The translations under genes were made by a program, and so were the position numbers. Under the pieces are notes generated by a model. The model made no database searches and was not told the DNA's origin. It worked only from the letters and a program-made list of their open reading frames with translations. Below, piece by piece: positions 7,847 through 15,228 of a stretch of DNA of 35,544 nt (its first letter is position 1; each line of letters opens with the position of its first letter). The stretch comes from Prolixibacteraceae bacterium (GTDB taxonomy: Bacteria; Bacteroidota; Bacteroidia; Bacteroidales; Prolixibacteraceae). Location of the stretch: positions 1-35,544 of the forward strand of contig JARKOX010000248.1 of assembly GCA_029975525.1 (NCBI GenBank), given 5' to 3'.

Positions 7847-8266
7847 ATGTCAGGAAACATTACCCTTACCATGATCAAGCCCGATGCGGTGCGCAAAAAT
7901 CAGATCGGCCCGATTCTGAAAATGATGAACGAGGCCGGCTTCCGTATCCGGGGAATGAAATATACCCGGCTGTCCAAAGAACAGGCCGAGGCTTTTTATG
8001 CCGTCCACCGCGGCAAACCATTTTATGAATCGCTGGTTGAATTTATGACCTCGGGCCCGATTGTAGCGGCCATGCTTGAAAAAGAAGATGCCGTGACGGC
8101 ATTTCGCGAACTGATTGGTGCCACCAACCCGGCCAACGCCGCACCGGGAACCATCCGGGCGCTGTTTGCCGAAAGTGTGCAGAACAACGCCGTTCACGGC
8201 TCCGACAGCGATGAAAATGCCGTTATCGAAAGCGACTTCTTCTTCTCAAAGGTGGAAAGGTTCTGA
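7847..8266 (+). CDS. ndk: Nucleoside-diphosphate kinase
   Basis: A 139-residue cytosolic enzyme that transfers the gamma-phosphate of ATP to nucleoside diphosphates. The N-terminus [13 protein letters not shown], the R-G-M-K strand and the active-site block NAVHGSDS are all present; H117 is the phosphorylated nucleophile. The length is that of standard bacterial Ndk. It is transcribed alone, divergent from nrnA and convergent with the alpha/beta hydrolase gene. The leader contains TATCTTGC, an imperfect -7 match. The 91 bp after the stop show no obvious terminator hairpin. Confidence 0.97.
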   Translation: MSGNITLTMIKPDAVRKNQIGPILKMMNEAGFRIRGMKYTRLSKEQAEAFYAVHRGKPFYESLVEFMTSGPIVAAMLEKEDAVTAFRELIGATNPANAAPGTIRALFAESVQNNAVHGSDSDENAVIESDFFFSKVERF

Positions 8267-8357
8267 TAATCGGTGGAGAGTTTGCCGCTTTGGCAAACCA
8301 TCTGCAATGGGTCACGCAACATTGCCGGTCAGCGACGGGTAATCTTGCGTGATCTTT

Positions 8358-9365
8358 TTATTGTACTGGTTGCAATCCCAGTTTCTCTTCGGCAAAACGA
8401 AAAACCGACTGCCTCACTTCGCTGACAGCGCCCGAAAAAAGCTCACAGCCAATTACATGTGTGCCGGCTTCGGGAAATGCCTGCTCCACTTTCAGGGTGG
8501 CGGGCGTGCCCAGCTGAGTAAACATTTTCCGGGCGGCATCCACCCGCACCACCTGATCCTGGTTCTGCTCGTCTTTATAATAGTATCCCAGGAAAAGCGG
8601 GGCATTTACCCGGCCAAAGGTTTCGCGCTGCATGGTTGCCTCTACCAGCTGCTGCAGGTAAACGACAGCTTCGAGCCGGTATTTGCAGTTCCAGTAACCA
8701 CACTCTTTCGATGCAAAATCCTCGTTGGTTACCCGGTACTTACTTTTGTAAAACGCCCGTGCCACCTGCAATCCCCACGGCCGCGAAAGCAAAAATGCCG
8801 AGCTGTTGTTGATCCGCACATTCGGCGACAATAAGATGAGCGCATCCACATATTCCGGAAATTCGGCCGCCAGTTTCAACGCCAGCGTACCGCCGGTGGA
8901 GGTTCCCATCACAATCACCTTTTTCCCAATTTTCCGGGCAATCATCAACGCTTCTTTGGCCGATTCCCAGAGCCGGTCGGGGGTCATGTCGGCCAGCGCC
9001 TCAGTGGTGTCGACACCGTGCGACGCCAGCCGCGGAAAATAGGCATTGCAGCCGTAACGACGGGCAAAATCGCTATTCACCGGGTATCCTTCGTACCACG
9101 AAGCGGAAAATCCGTGCAGGTACAACAGCGCGTAGGCGGTGCGCTCTTTCACCGAATCGTTGGCCCACAAAAACCGCGACTGGTTGTCGGGTTTCAGTTT
9201 TTCCAGCGATTCCCGGCGGGCAACCTCCTCTTCAAGCGCCGTTGGCGAGGTTCCCACCGACGGCAGATCGTTGTTCAAAACCGGTTTCGGTGGTTGGGGC
9301 CCCAGCAGGTAGATAACCACCAACACCGCCGTCAGCAACAGCAGAAAACGGAAAAATCTCTTCAT
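8358..9365 (-). CDS. Membrane-anchored alpha/beta hydrolase
   Basis: A 335-residue protein with an N-terminal membrane anchor (residues 5-21, basic then strongly hydrophobic) and an alpha/beta-hydrolase domain. The oxyanion segment LHGFSAS is at 83-89, the nucleophile elbow GTSTGG at 154-159 makes S156 the likely nucleophile, and the catalytic His is probably in the C-terminal AGTHVIG. It resembles serine-aminopeptidase/monoacylglycerol-lipase-like (Hydrolase_4) proteins. The catalytic domain should face the periplasm. The substrate is unknown; carboxylesterase or lysophospholipase activity is possible. The DUF5715 gene starts 3' of it in reverse order (9423-10139) and could share its transcript, with 57 bp between them. 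Confidence 0.82.
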   Translation of the reverse strand: MKRFFRFLLLLTAVLVVIYLLGPQPPKPVLNNDLPSVGTSPTALEEEVARRESLEKLKPDNQSRFLWANDSVKERTAYALLYLHGFSASWYEGYPVNSDFARRYGCNAYFPRLASHGVDTTEALADMTPDRLWESAKEALMIARKIGKKVIVMGTSTGGTLALKLAAEFPEYVDALILLSPNVRINNSSAFLLSRPWGLQVARAFYKSKYRVTNEDFASKECGYWNCKYRLEAVVYLQQLVEATMQRETFGRVNAPLFLGYYYKDEQNQDQVVRVDAARKMFTQLGTPATLKVEQAFPEAGTHVIGCELFSGAVSEVRQSVFRFAEEKLGLQPVQ

Positions 9366-9422
9366 AATGCCTGAATTTATGCGGAAAGTTAAAAAAAATC
9401 ACCTGCAAAACCGCACGGTTTT

Positions 9423-10139
9423 CTACTTCACCGCCGTGATGTGAAAACAGCTCTCCTTGTATTCGGTTACCACCACCAGTCGGCCTTCCCTACGCAGTTC
9501 GCCAATGGTTTGCGAGAGCAGTTTGATGGCTTCGGCGTCGGCAATCTCCACCTTCTTCCAGGGAAACCTCCGCTTCATCACCGTTTTGTAAGTAATATCA
9601 AAGGTGGTTCCGTAGAGATGCGCCGAGTTGGAAGAGGCATTAAAATTGGAACGGCTGAGCCGTTTCTGGCTCTCGAGGGTCCGCAGCAGCGAACTGATCC
9701 GGAAATAATATTTTCCTTTCCCCTTTTCATCCAGTTTCTGCTGAAACCGTTTCCCGATCAGAGAGAGCAGTTCGGCGGCGTGGGGCGCGAGATAGGGATG
9801 CGAATGATCCAGCTTGTTGACCACATAATAACGCGAATCGGATATCCGCACCAGCTTGTCGTCATCCACCAGTTTTCCTTTTTCTTCGCGAAAAGCCCGG
9901 TCCGATTTAAAAGGCGCAATTCCTTTCGATTTGGCATGTTTCAGGTGCGTCTGGTTCAGGTCGCGGTAGCGGTCGACCCGCACGGTGCCTGTCGCACGGG
10001 GATGCAGATAGCTGTTAATTTTGTAAATCGCCGGTATCAAAACCAGGATGCCGGCCAGGAGGGCAATCCAAACAGCAGTTTTTCTCTTGATTTTTCCGGT
10101 TTTCCGGCGTCGAACATAGTTGAATTTTCTCCTTGTCAT
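9423..10139 (-). CDS. DUF5715 family protein, M15-like peptidase fold
   Basis: I place the start at 10139 (MTRRKFNYVRRRK), since upstream ATGs add only nine residues; the protein is then 238 residues. A basic cytosolic tail is followed by one transmembrane helix (about 22-40) and a periplasmic domain. The pattern SAHLYGTTFD (172-181) and a late CFH (H233) match the H-x6-D...H zinc ligands of M15 (VanY/DD-carboxypeptidase) peptidases: H174, D181, H233. It belongs to DUF5715, common in Bacteroidota; action on peptidoglycan peptides is inference. It is divergent from the radical SAM gene with 223 bp between them. The start could instead be the ATG at 10166 or 10148. Confidence 0.75.
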   Translation of the reverse strand: MTRRKFNYVRRRKTGKIKRKTAVWIALLAGILVLIPAIYKINSYLHPRATGTVRVDRYRDLNQTHLKHAKSKGIAPFKSDRAFREEKGKLVDDDKLVRISDSRYYVVNKLDHSHPYLAPHAAELLSLIGKRFQQKLDEKGKGKYYFRISSLLRTLESQKRLSRSNFNASSNSAHLYGTTFDITYKTVMKRRFPWKKVEIADAEAIKLLSQTIGELRREGRLVVVTEYKESCFHITAVK

Positions 10140-10301
10140 AAAATGCATTCCTGTGTTATCCAACAATTACCGGGGTTTTCGCTGCATTCCGTAGCGCCGG
10201 CATTTAGCGAAGGCCAATTTACAGATAATTGTTTTCTACCGAAATTGACCGGCCTGCATTTTTTATTTTCCCGATTATTTTCAGCCGGAAAAATTTCAGT
10301 T

Positions 10302-10331
10302 TTCGGTAATCACACTTTTTTTCTAAGTTTG
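10302..10331 (+). promoter_or_regulatory. Promoter of the sulfatase-maturase gene
   Basis: TAAGTTTG (10324-10331) is an exact -7 element, 31 bp before the ATG; TTCG (10302-10305) lies 18 nt upstream as a weak -33 candidate. Confidence 0.5.
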
Positions 10332-10362
10332 TTTCCTGACAAAAATACGAGAAGGAAATACG

Positions 10363-11574
10363 ATGGGAAAGAATTTCAAACCGCTGAATTCGGTACTGAT
10401 AAAGCCGTCCGGCCCCGATTGCAACCTAAACTGCACCTACTGTTTTTATCTGAAAAAGGCTGATCTTTTCACCGAAGCGCCGGTTCACCGCATGAGCGCC
10501 GAGGTGCAGGAAGAGCTGATCCGGCAGGTTATGCAGCAGAGCGGGCAGTCGGTGGTTTTTGCCTGGCAGGGCGGCGAACCCACCCTGATGGGCATCGAAT
10601 TTTATGAGCGGGCCATCGAACTGGAGAAAAAATATGGCCGCGGCCAGACTGTTGGAAACGGGCTACAGACCAACGGCCTGCTGCTGAACAAGGAGTGGGC
10701 ACGCTTCCTGCGCAAATACGACTGGCTGGTGGGGATTTCGCTCGACGGGCCGGCGCACATCCACAACCGCTACCGCCTCGACCGGGGTGGAAACGGCTCG
10801 CACCAGCGCGTGGAAAACAACGCCAGAATGCTGCTCGACAACGATGTGGCGGCCAACGCCCTCTGCTGCCTCACCGACTACTCGGTACAATTTCCCGATG
10901 AACTTTACCACTACTTTAAAGAGACCGGCCTCACCTGGATGCAGTTTATCCCCATCGTGGAGACCGATCCGCTCGACCCGACCCGCGCCGCGCCCTACTC
11001 GGTGAGCGCCGAAGCGTACGGAAAATTTCTCTGCCGCCTCTTCGACCTGTGGCTGGCCGACTTCCGCGACGGGCAGCCGACCACGTCGGTTCGCCATTTC
11101 GACTCGGTTTTCTACTCTTATGTCGACATGCAGGCGCCCGAATGCACCATGATGAAAACATGCGGTCCCTACGTGGTGATCGAACACAACGGCAACGTCT
11201 ACAGCTGCGACTTTTTTGTGGAACCCAAATGGAAACTGGGAAATATCATGACCAGCCGCATCATCCAGATGCTGAACTCCAAACAGCAGGATACCTTTGG
11301 GGCAGCCAAAGCGGTGTTGCCGGGCGAATGCCGCCGCTGTCCGTGGCTTACCAAATGTTACGGCGGATGTACCAAAGACCGGATCAAAGACCCGCGCGAC
11401 AACCGCAAACCGCGGTTTTGCACCGCCTACAAAATGTTCTTCGCCCATGCCGACGGCGTGCTCACCCAGCTGGCGACCCAGTGGAAACAGCAGCAGCGCG
11501 ACCTCAAAGAGCTTCGGGAAACGGGCGGCACCTACAACGCCTTCGGCGATTTCCTCGGAAAACAGGGAAATTAG
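10363..11574 (+). CDS. Anaerobic sulfatase-maturating radical SAM enzyme
   Basis: A 403-residue radical SAM/SPASM enzyme. C20-x3-C24-x2-C27 binds the SAM-cleaving 4Fe-4S cluster; the SAM motif WQGGEPTL is near residue 69. The C-terminal half carries the auxiliary-cluster cysteines C261, C267, C282, C323, C326, C332 and C336, and the CD pair at 282-283, where the Asp corresponds to the proposed catalytic base of characterised anSMEs. It converts the active-site Cys (or Ser) of type I sulfatases to C-alpha-formylglycine in the cytosol, without oxygen. Length and motif order match the family. Sulfatase genes in this window (31900-33576 and 34814 onward) are likely clients. It stands alone, behind its own promoter. 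Confidence 0.93.
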   Translation: MGKNFKPLNSVLIKPSGPDCNLNCTYCFYLKKADLFTEAPVHRMSAEVQEELIRQVMQQSGQSVVFAWQGGEPTLMGIEFYERAIELEKKYGRGQTVGNGLQTNGLLLNKEWARFLRKYDWLVGISLDGPAHIHNRYRLDRGGNGSHQRVENNARMLLDNDVAANALCCLTDYSVQFPDELYHYFKETGLTWMQFIPIVETDPLDPTRAAPYSVSAEAYGKFLCRLFDLWLADFRDGQPTTSVRHFDSVFYSYVDMQAPECTMMKTCGPYVVIEHNGNVYSCDFFVEPKWKLGNIMTSRIIQMLNSKQQDTFGAAKAVLPGECRRCPWLTKCYGGCTKDRIKDPRDNRKPRFCTAYKMFFAHADGVLTQLATQWKQQQRDLKELRETGGTYNAFGDFLGKQGN

Positions 11575-11656
11575 AACCGGAACCGGCCGGTTTCCTCCGA
11601 AAAAAAACTGCCGGACAAAATAGCGCCGACAGCTTTTTCAACGGATTGCCCAGTGA

Positions 11657-12622
11657 TTAAGGCCGCCGGTCTTTCCACAGTTTGAAGTCGTCCCAGTAGA
11701 TCTGCAGGGTTTTCCCCTGGCTGCGCAGGTAGTCAATCAGCTGTTTCGAGGTGTACAGTTTGATCGGGTTAAAATCGGTTACCCCGTCGGGCGCCGGGTC
11801 TTTCGTATGATGGGTAATGCAGGTGAGATCAAAAACTACGCGCTTTTTACCGCCTTCCGGTTCGATGGTCAAATAGAACCGTCCGTTTTCGGCATTCCCC
11901 TCCTTGTAGTAATATTCCATCGTAAACCACTTTCCGATGGGCACTGGTACCTGCTGGTTGGTTTCGGCCCACAGGGTGGTGTACTTCTGGCTGCCGTCGG
12001 CAAACAGCTGACAATCCTGCCCGTCGAGGATGAAAAAGAGATCACTCTCCGTCGCCGTCGGCTTGCCGAGCCCGAGTGTAATACGAAATCCGTAAGGAAT
12101 ACTTTGACTCCAGGTGATGTTGTTCCAGAATTCGGCAAGGGTAAGCCAGTGAATCTTATCCGGGAAGGTGCGGACGGTGTGAAAATCGGCAGGCAAAAAA
12201 ATCCGCACCGACTGGTAAAACTCCTTCATTCCCTGGTTGCCGTATAAATTGGCCTGGATACGCCCCTTTTTCCCCTCCACATTCGGCTCGTTGAGCCAGA
12301 AATGAAGCACGTGATTGGCCGGGTTGCCCGGTTCGGCCACAATTTTGGCAAAGCGCTGGGTAGCGTCGCCCCCCTGGTACTGCAGGCTGAAATTGCCAAC
12401 AAGGGGATGGTTGTCGAGATCGTTCACCCAGTCGCTGCGATCGGTCAGCGACCGGTCCACACCGACGATATCGGCTTCGGAACCTTTGGCAACCACCTGC
12501 GAGCCAGGTTCAAATCCCGACTGGAAGATCAGTTCGCCAATCGGCGCGTCAGGCACGGGAGTTTGGGCACATGCCGCAAATAATAACATTTGGAGAGCGG
12601 CCAGCAAAAATAAATTTCTCAT
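11657..12622 (-). CDS. Lipoprotein with lyase-like concanavalin-type fold (tentative)
   Basis: A 321-residue surface or periplasmic lipoprotein (signal peptide, FAAC with acylated C18). The mature part is rich in aromatic beta strands: FYQSVRIFLPADF, HWLTLAEFWNN, GKWFTMEYYYKEG, NGRFYLTIE and a final IYWDDFKLW. This pattern recalls the beta-jelly-roll polysaccharide lyases and related concanavalin A-like proteins (for example the heparin lyase I group). I cannot confirm catalytic residues, so lyase activity is only a suggestion. It is transcribed alone, convergent with the maturase gene. Alternatives are a carbohydrate-binding lipoprotein or a non-enzymatic lectin-like protein. Confidence 0.6.
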   Translation of the reverse strand: MRNLFLLAALQMLLFAACAQTPVPDAPIGELIFQSGFEPGSQVVAKGSEADIVGVDRSLTDRSDWVNDLDNHPLVGNFSLQYQGGDATQRFAKIVAEPGNPANHVLHFWLNEPNVEGKKGRIQANLYGNQGMKEFYQSVRIFLPADFHTVRTFPDKIHWLTLAEFWNNITWSQSIPYGFRITLGLGKPTATESDLFFILDGQDCQLFADGSQKYTTLWAETNQQVPVPIGKWFTMEYYYKEGNAENGRFYLTIEPEGGKKRVVFDLTCITHHTKDPAPDGVTDFNPIKLYTSKQLIDYLRSQGKTLQIYWDDFKLWKDRRP

Positions 12623-12745
12623 CGTTTTTTCGGGTTTTGTAAGTTTTGGTTTTGGGGATCAATTTACAAAAAAACAGATCTGTCGGATTTACGCAACTTT
12701 TTTTGTCCTCATTTCAGGCGGGATAATCCGCAGGGCTCCGATCGG

Positions 12746-13552
12746 TTACGGATGCGGCTGGTAGTGGCGTTTCAGCCAGTGGGCCAGCCCGTCGAGGCCG
12801 GGAAAGAGCACCCGTTCGGTGATGTTGGCCTGGTCGAGTTTATCGCGGATTTCCCATTTCAGCTCTTTGGGGATGATGAGCCGGCGGCAGATATCGTTCT
12901 GTTTGGCCAGCCATTCGTCGAGAATAGCCGTGGGGCTGGTCATCACCGAAAAGAGGGCAAACTGGTTGACAATGCGGTCGTCCAGCGAAGGCGGCTCGAA
13001 AAAGATCGCCTGCCCCGGCCCGTTGATCTCGTCGAAGCGGGCGAGCGAGGCAAAATGTTCTTCCAGCATTTCGAGGGTAAAGGCGTTACACTTCTCTTTT
13101 TCGAGAATACCGAGCAGCGGTTCGGGCGAAAGGTTGTTCACCTTCACAAAATCGACTTTCCAAATCACCCCGTCGGTATCGTATTTTTCGGTGTTGGCCG
13201 TGGCAAAGTGCATGGCAATAAAGGGCGAATAGGTCCAGTCGAGCAGCCGCGTGGGCAAACCGTGGTGCTGCGCCAGCACCAGCGAACGCCACTGGGTGCT
13301 GGTCTGGTTCGCCTCGGTGGTGCGGGCATACTTGCGGAAGTTGCGCAGCAGGTGGTACTCCAGCTCGGGCTTGTCGCCGCAGTTGCGCAAAAAACTGTTC
13401 TTCAGCTCATAACTGCAATCCGACAGTCCCCGGAAGGCAAAATCGCTGCGGTAGCGTTGCATTTCAGGTTTCCACGAATCGTGGTACACCTCTTCGGCCA
13501 ACTGCTCCCAGCTGGAAATCACAATGTCATTGGAAATGATCTGACAGCTCAT
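12746..13552 (-). CDS. FRG domain-containing protein
   Basis: A 268-residue cytosolic protein. The FRG motif that names the family is at residues 40-42 within DFAFRGLSD, and the second conserved block AQHHGLPTRLLDWT (94-107), followed by SPFIAMHFA, is also present, so the FRG domain covers about 12-210. The biochemical role of FRG domains is unknown; they occur in several proteins of conflict or mobile loci and have been compared with ADP-ribosyltransferase folds, but neither can be shown here. No partner gene is adjacent: a lipoprotein gene follows it and a small secreted protein gene precedes it. No transmembrane segment or signal is seen. Confidence 0.85.
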   Translation of the reverse strand: MSCQIISNDIVISSWEQLAEEVYHDSWKPEMQRYRSDFAFRGLSDCSYELKNSFLRNCGDKPELEYHLLRNFRKYARTTEANQTSTQWRSLVLAQHHGLPTRLLDWTYSPFIAMHFATANTEKYDTDGVIWKVDFVKVNNLSPEPLLGILEKEKCNAFTLEMLEEHFASLARFDEINGPGQAIFFEPPSLDDRIVNQFALFSVMTSPTAILDEWLAKQNDICRRLIIPKELKWEIRDKLDQANITERVLFPGLDGLAHWLKRHYQPHP

Positions 13553-13644
13553 TTTCTAAAATTTTGAACATGCCAAATTACAAAAACAAAAAACAGGAAA
13601 CCATGATGGCCTCCTGCTTTCCGAACACTCAGGCTCTTCTTCGA

Positions 13645-13911
13645 TCAAAATGTTTTAACCTCCTGGTTGTCGGCCGGAGCCACAATTTTGGAAGATCCGC
13701 TGTTTTGCGTGGTGTCTTTGTCGTTGTTTTCTGTTTTTACCTTGGTGGAAACTGAATTAAACTGAACGGCTTTTTCGATCTTCTGTACCGGCAGGGCCTG
13801 TTTGATAACCACCGTATCAGCCGGAGCAGCTTTCTTCAGCCACTCTGCATTGTTGCCAAGTTTCAGTCCCAGCAGGTAAAAAATCGAGGAGATCAGAAAG
13901 ATTGCTTTCAT
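13645..13911 (-). CDS. Small secreted or membrane-anchored hypothetical protein, 88 aa
   Basis: From the ATG at 13911 the frame gives 88 residues: a hydrophobic N-terminus (MKAIFLISSIFYLLGLKLG) that can serve as signal or anchor, then a polar, Lys/Thr/Asn/Gln-rich tail with no Cys and low complexity (KTENNDKDTTQNSGSSK). The frame extends upstream to 14052, but that part is Cys/Arg/Phe-rich and does not look coding, so I choose the internal start. I do not recognise the family. It lies between the FRG gene and the creatininase gene. It may be a genuine small exported protein or a spurious frame. Confidence 0.5.
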   Translation of the reverse strand: MKAIFLISSIFYLLGLKLGNNAEWLKKAAPADTVVIKQALPVQKIEKAVQFNSVSTKVKTENNDKDTTQNSGSSKIVAPADNQEVKTF

Positions 13912-14209
13912 GGTAGTTTTGCTTTCAAAATGCTTCTGAAAATTACCACTTCCCTGCCAAACCCGAAAAAAAAATCTGTGAACGGCCGAAATCTTTCTGC
14001 AAAACAGGGATAATTTTCTGCCAAACAAGCAGGCGGACCCCCTGCAATTCACCTTTTAAAAAGGATTTTCATGCCAGTCGGACTGAAAAAAGAGGGTTTT
14101 AACGCAGCCGAACAGGCGGCCGGAGGTTGGAAAGTAGCAGATAACCGCTAATTTTAGTGAGAAATCAAACCGGCCAATCCGGCAAAATCAACCATAAAAT
14201 AGCAAACCT

Positions 14210-15088
14210 ATGAAAAAAACCATGCTGCTTCTGTCGTTCATCGGCTTGGGACTGCTTGTGCAGGCTCAGGAGTTGCCGTTCAAAATGGAAGAACTTACCG
14301 CTCCCGACTTTGTCAAAGCGGTGGAAAAGAGTTCGGAAACCTGCATCATCCCGATTGGAGTCTTCGAGAAACACGGTCCGCACCTGCCGCTGGGCACCGA
14401 CCTTTTTACCGCCCGCGAAATAGCGCTTCGCGCAGCTGAAAAAGAGTACGCCGTTGTTTTTCCGTGGTACTATTTCAGCCAGATCAACGAAGCGCGGCAC
14501 CAGCCCGGCACCATGGCCTACTCGCCCGAACTGATCTGGAAAATATTACAGGAAACGCTTGACGAACTCCGTCGCAACGGATTCAAAAAGATCATCCTGG
14601 TCAACGGCCACGGCGGCAACAATGCCTTTCTGAACTATTTCGGGATGGCCCAGCTGTCGGAACGCCGCAACTACGCCCTCTACTGGTTTCAACCCGAATA
14701 CGACCGCGAGATCCTGAAAAAAGCCGAGGAGATGACCCAGCACGATCCCGTTGACCAACATGCCGGAAACCGCGAAACCTCGGTGCTGATGGATATTGTG
14801 CCAGAGGCCGTGCATGCCGGACGTGCCGGTCAGCAATCGGGCCGCGACCTCGAACGGATGAAGCAGCTGCGCCACGTCTATTCCGGTATCTGGTGGTATG
14901 CCAGTTTCCCCAACCACTATGCAGGCGACGGCAGCAAAGCCAGCGCCGCTGCCGGCAAACTGATCCTCGACCAGGTAGCGGGACAGCTTGCGGAGACCAT
15001 CCGCACCATCAAAGCCGACACGGCTGTTCCGGCGTTGCAGCAGCAGTTTTTCAACGAAGCGGAAAATCCGCTGAAAACCAAACAGTAG
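14210..15088 (+). CDS. Exported creatininase-family amidohydrolase
   Basis: A 292-residue protein with a Sec signal peptide (MKKTMLLLSFIGLGLLVQA, likely cleaved before Q20 or E21), then a creatininase domain: GVFEKHGPHLPLGTD (50-64) supplies the likely metal ligands E53, H55 and D64, and VNGHGGNN (131-138) supplies H134. In classical creatininase the segment is NGHxEN with a Glu ligand; here Gly replaces it, as in many family members that open other cyclic amides or cleave formamides. The substrate is unknown and creatinine should not be assumed. Periplasmic location is unusual for the family. A strong GC hairpin begins at the stop codon and rimO follows 140 bp later from its own promoter. 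Confidence 0.87.
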   Translation: MKKTMLLLSFIGLGLLVQAQELPFKMEELTAPDFVKAVEKSSETCIIPIGVFEKHGPHLPLGTDLFTAREIALRAAEKEYAVVFPWYYFSQINEARHQPGTMAYSPELIWKILQETLDELRRNGFKKIILVNGHGGNNAFLNYFGMAQLSERRNYALYWFQPEYDREILKKAEEMTQHDPVDQHAGNRETSVLMDIVPEAVHAGRAGQQSGRDLERMKQLRHVYSGIWWYASFPNHYAGDGSKASAAAGKLILDQVAGQLAETIRTIKADTAVPALQQQFFNEAENPLKTKQ

Positions 15089-15132
15089 CTCTCCGGCCGG
15101 CTGGCTTCTGTTCAAACCGCCGGCCGGAGAGC
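15088..15132 (+). repeat. 13-bp perfect hairpin at the creatininase stop codon
   Basis: GCTCTCCGGCCGG (15088-15100) and CCGGCCGGAGAGC (15120-15132) form a 13-bp GC-rich stem with a 19-nt loop, starting at the last base of the stop codon. No T-tract follows, so it is not a standard intrinsic terminator; it may protect the mRNA 3' end or act with another factor. Confidence 0.7.
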
Positions 15133-15137
15133 CACCG

Positions 15138-15175
15138 CCCCCGCGTGGACGAAAAGAACTTTCGCGCCGCGGGGG
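15138..15175 (+). repeat. Second tandem hairpin before rimO
   Basis: CCCCCGCG (15138-15145) and CGCGGGGG (15168-15175) pair as an 8-bp stem, 5 nt after the first hairpin. A T-tract is again absent. Confidence 0.55.
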
Positions 15176-15202
15176 TAGGTATTTCAAAATGGGAGATTTG
15201 AT

Positions 15203-15210
15203 TACTTTTG
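15203..15210 (+). promoter_or_regulatory. -7 element of rimO
   Basis: TACTTTTG matches TAnnTTTG and places transcription start near 15217. This rules out the upstream in-frame ATG at 15208 and supports 15229 as the start codon. Confidence 0.6.
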
Positions 15211-15228
15211 CACTCAAATATTTCGCAG

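Noticed and set aside
12752-13567. Plus-strand open frame of 271 codons opposite the FRG gene
   Set aside because: The minus strand carries the two FRG motif blocks; the plus frame shows no domain.
13641-13655. A 14-nt match CGATCAAAATGTTT between 13642 and 20522
   Set aside because: Short, AT-rich and without context; likely chance.
13912-14052. N-terminal extension of the small secreted protein frame
   Set aside because: The 47 extra residues are Cys/Arg/Phe-rich and would hide the signal peptide; the start at 13911 is better.
15208-15228. An earlier in-frame ATG of rimO at 15208
   Set aside because: It lies inside the predicted -7 element, and the family starts at MAKKKVNV.
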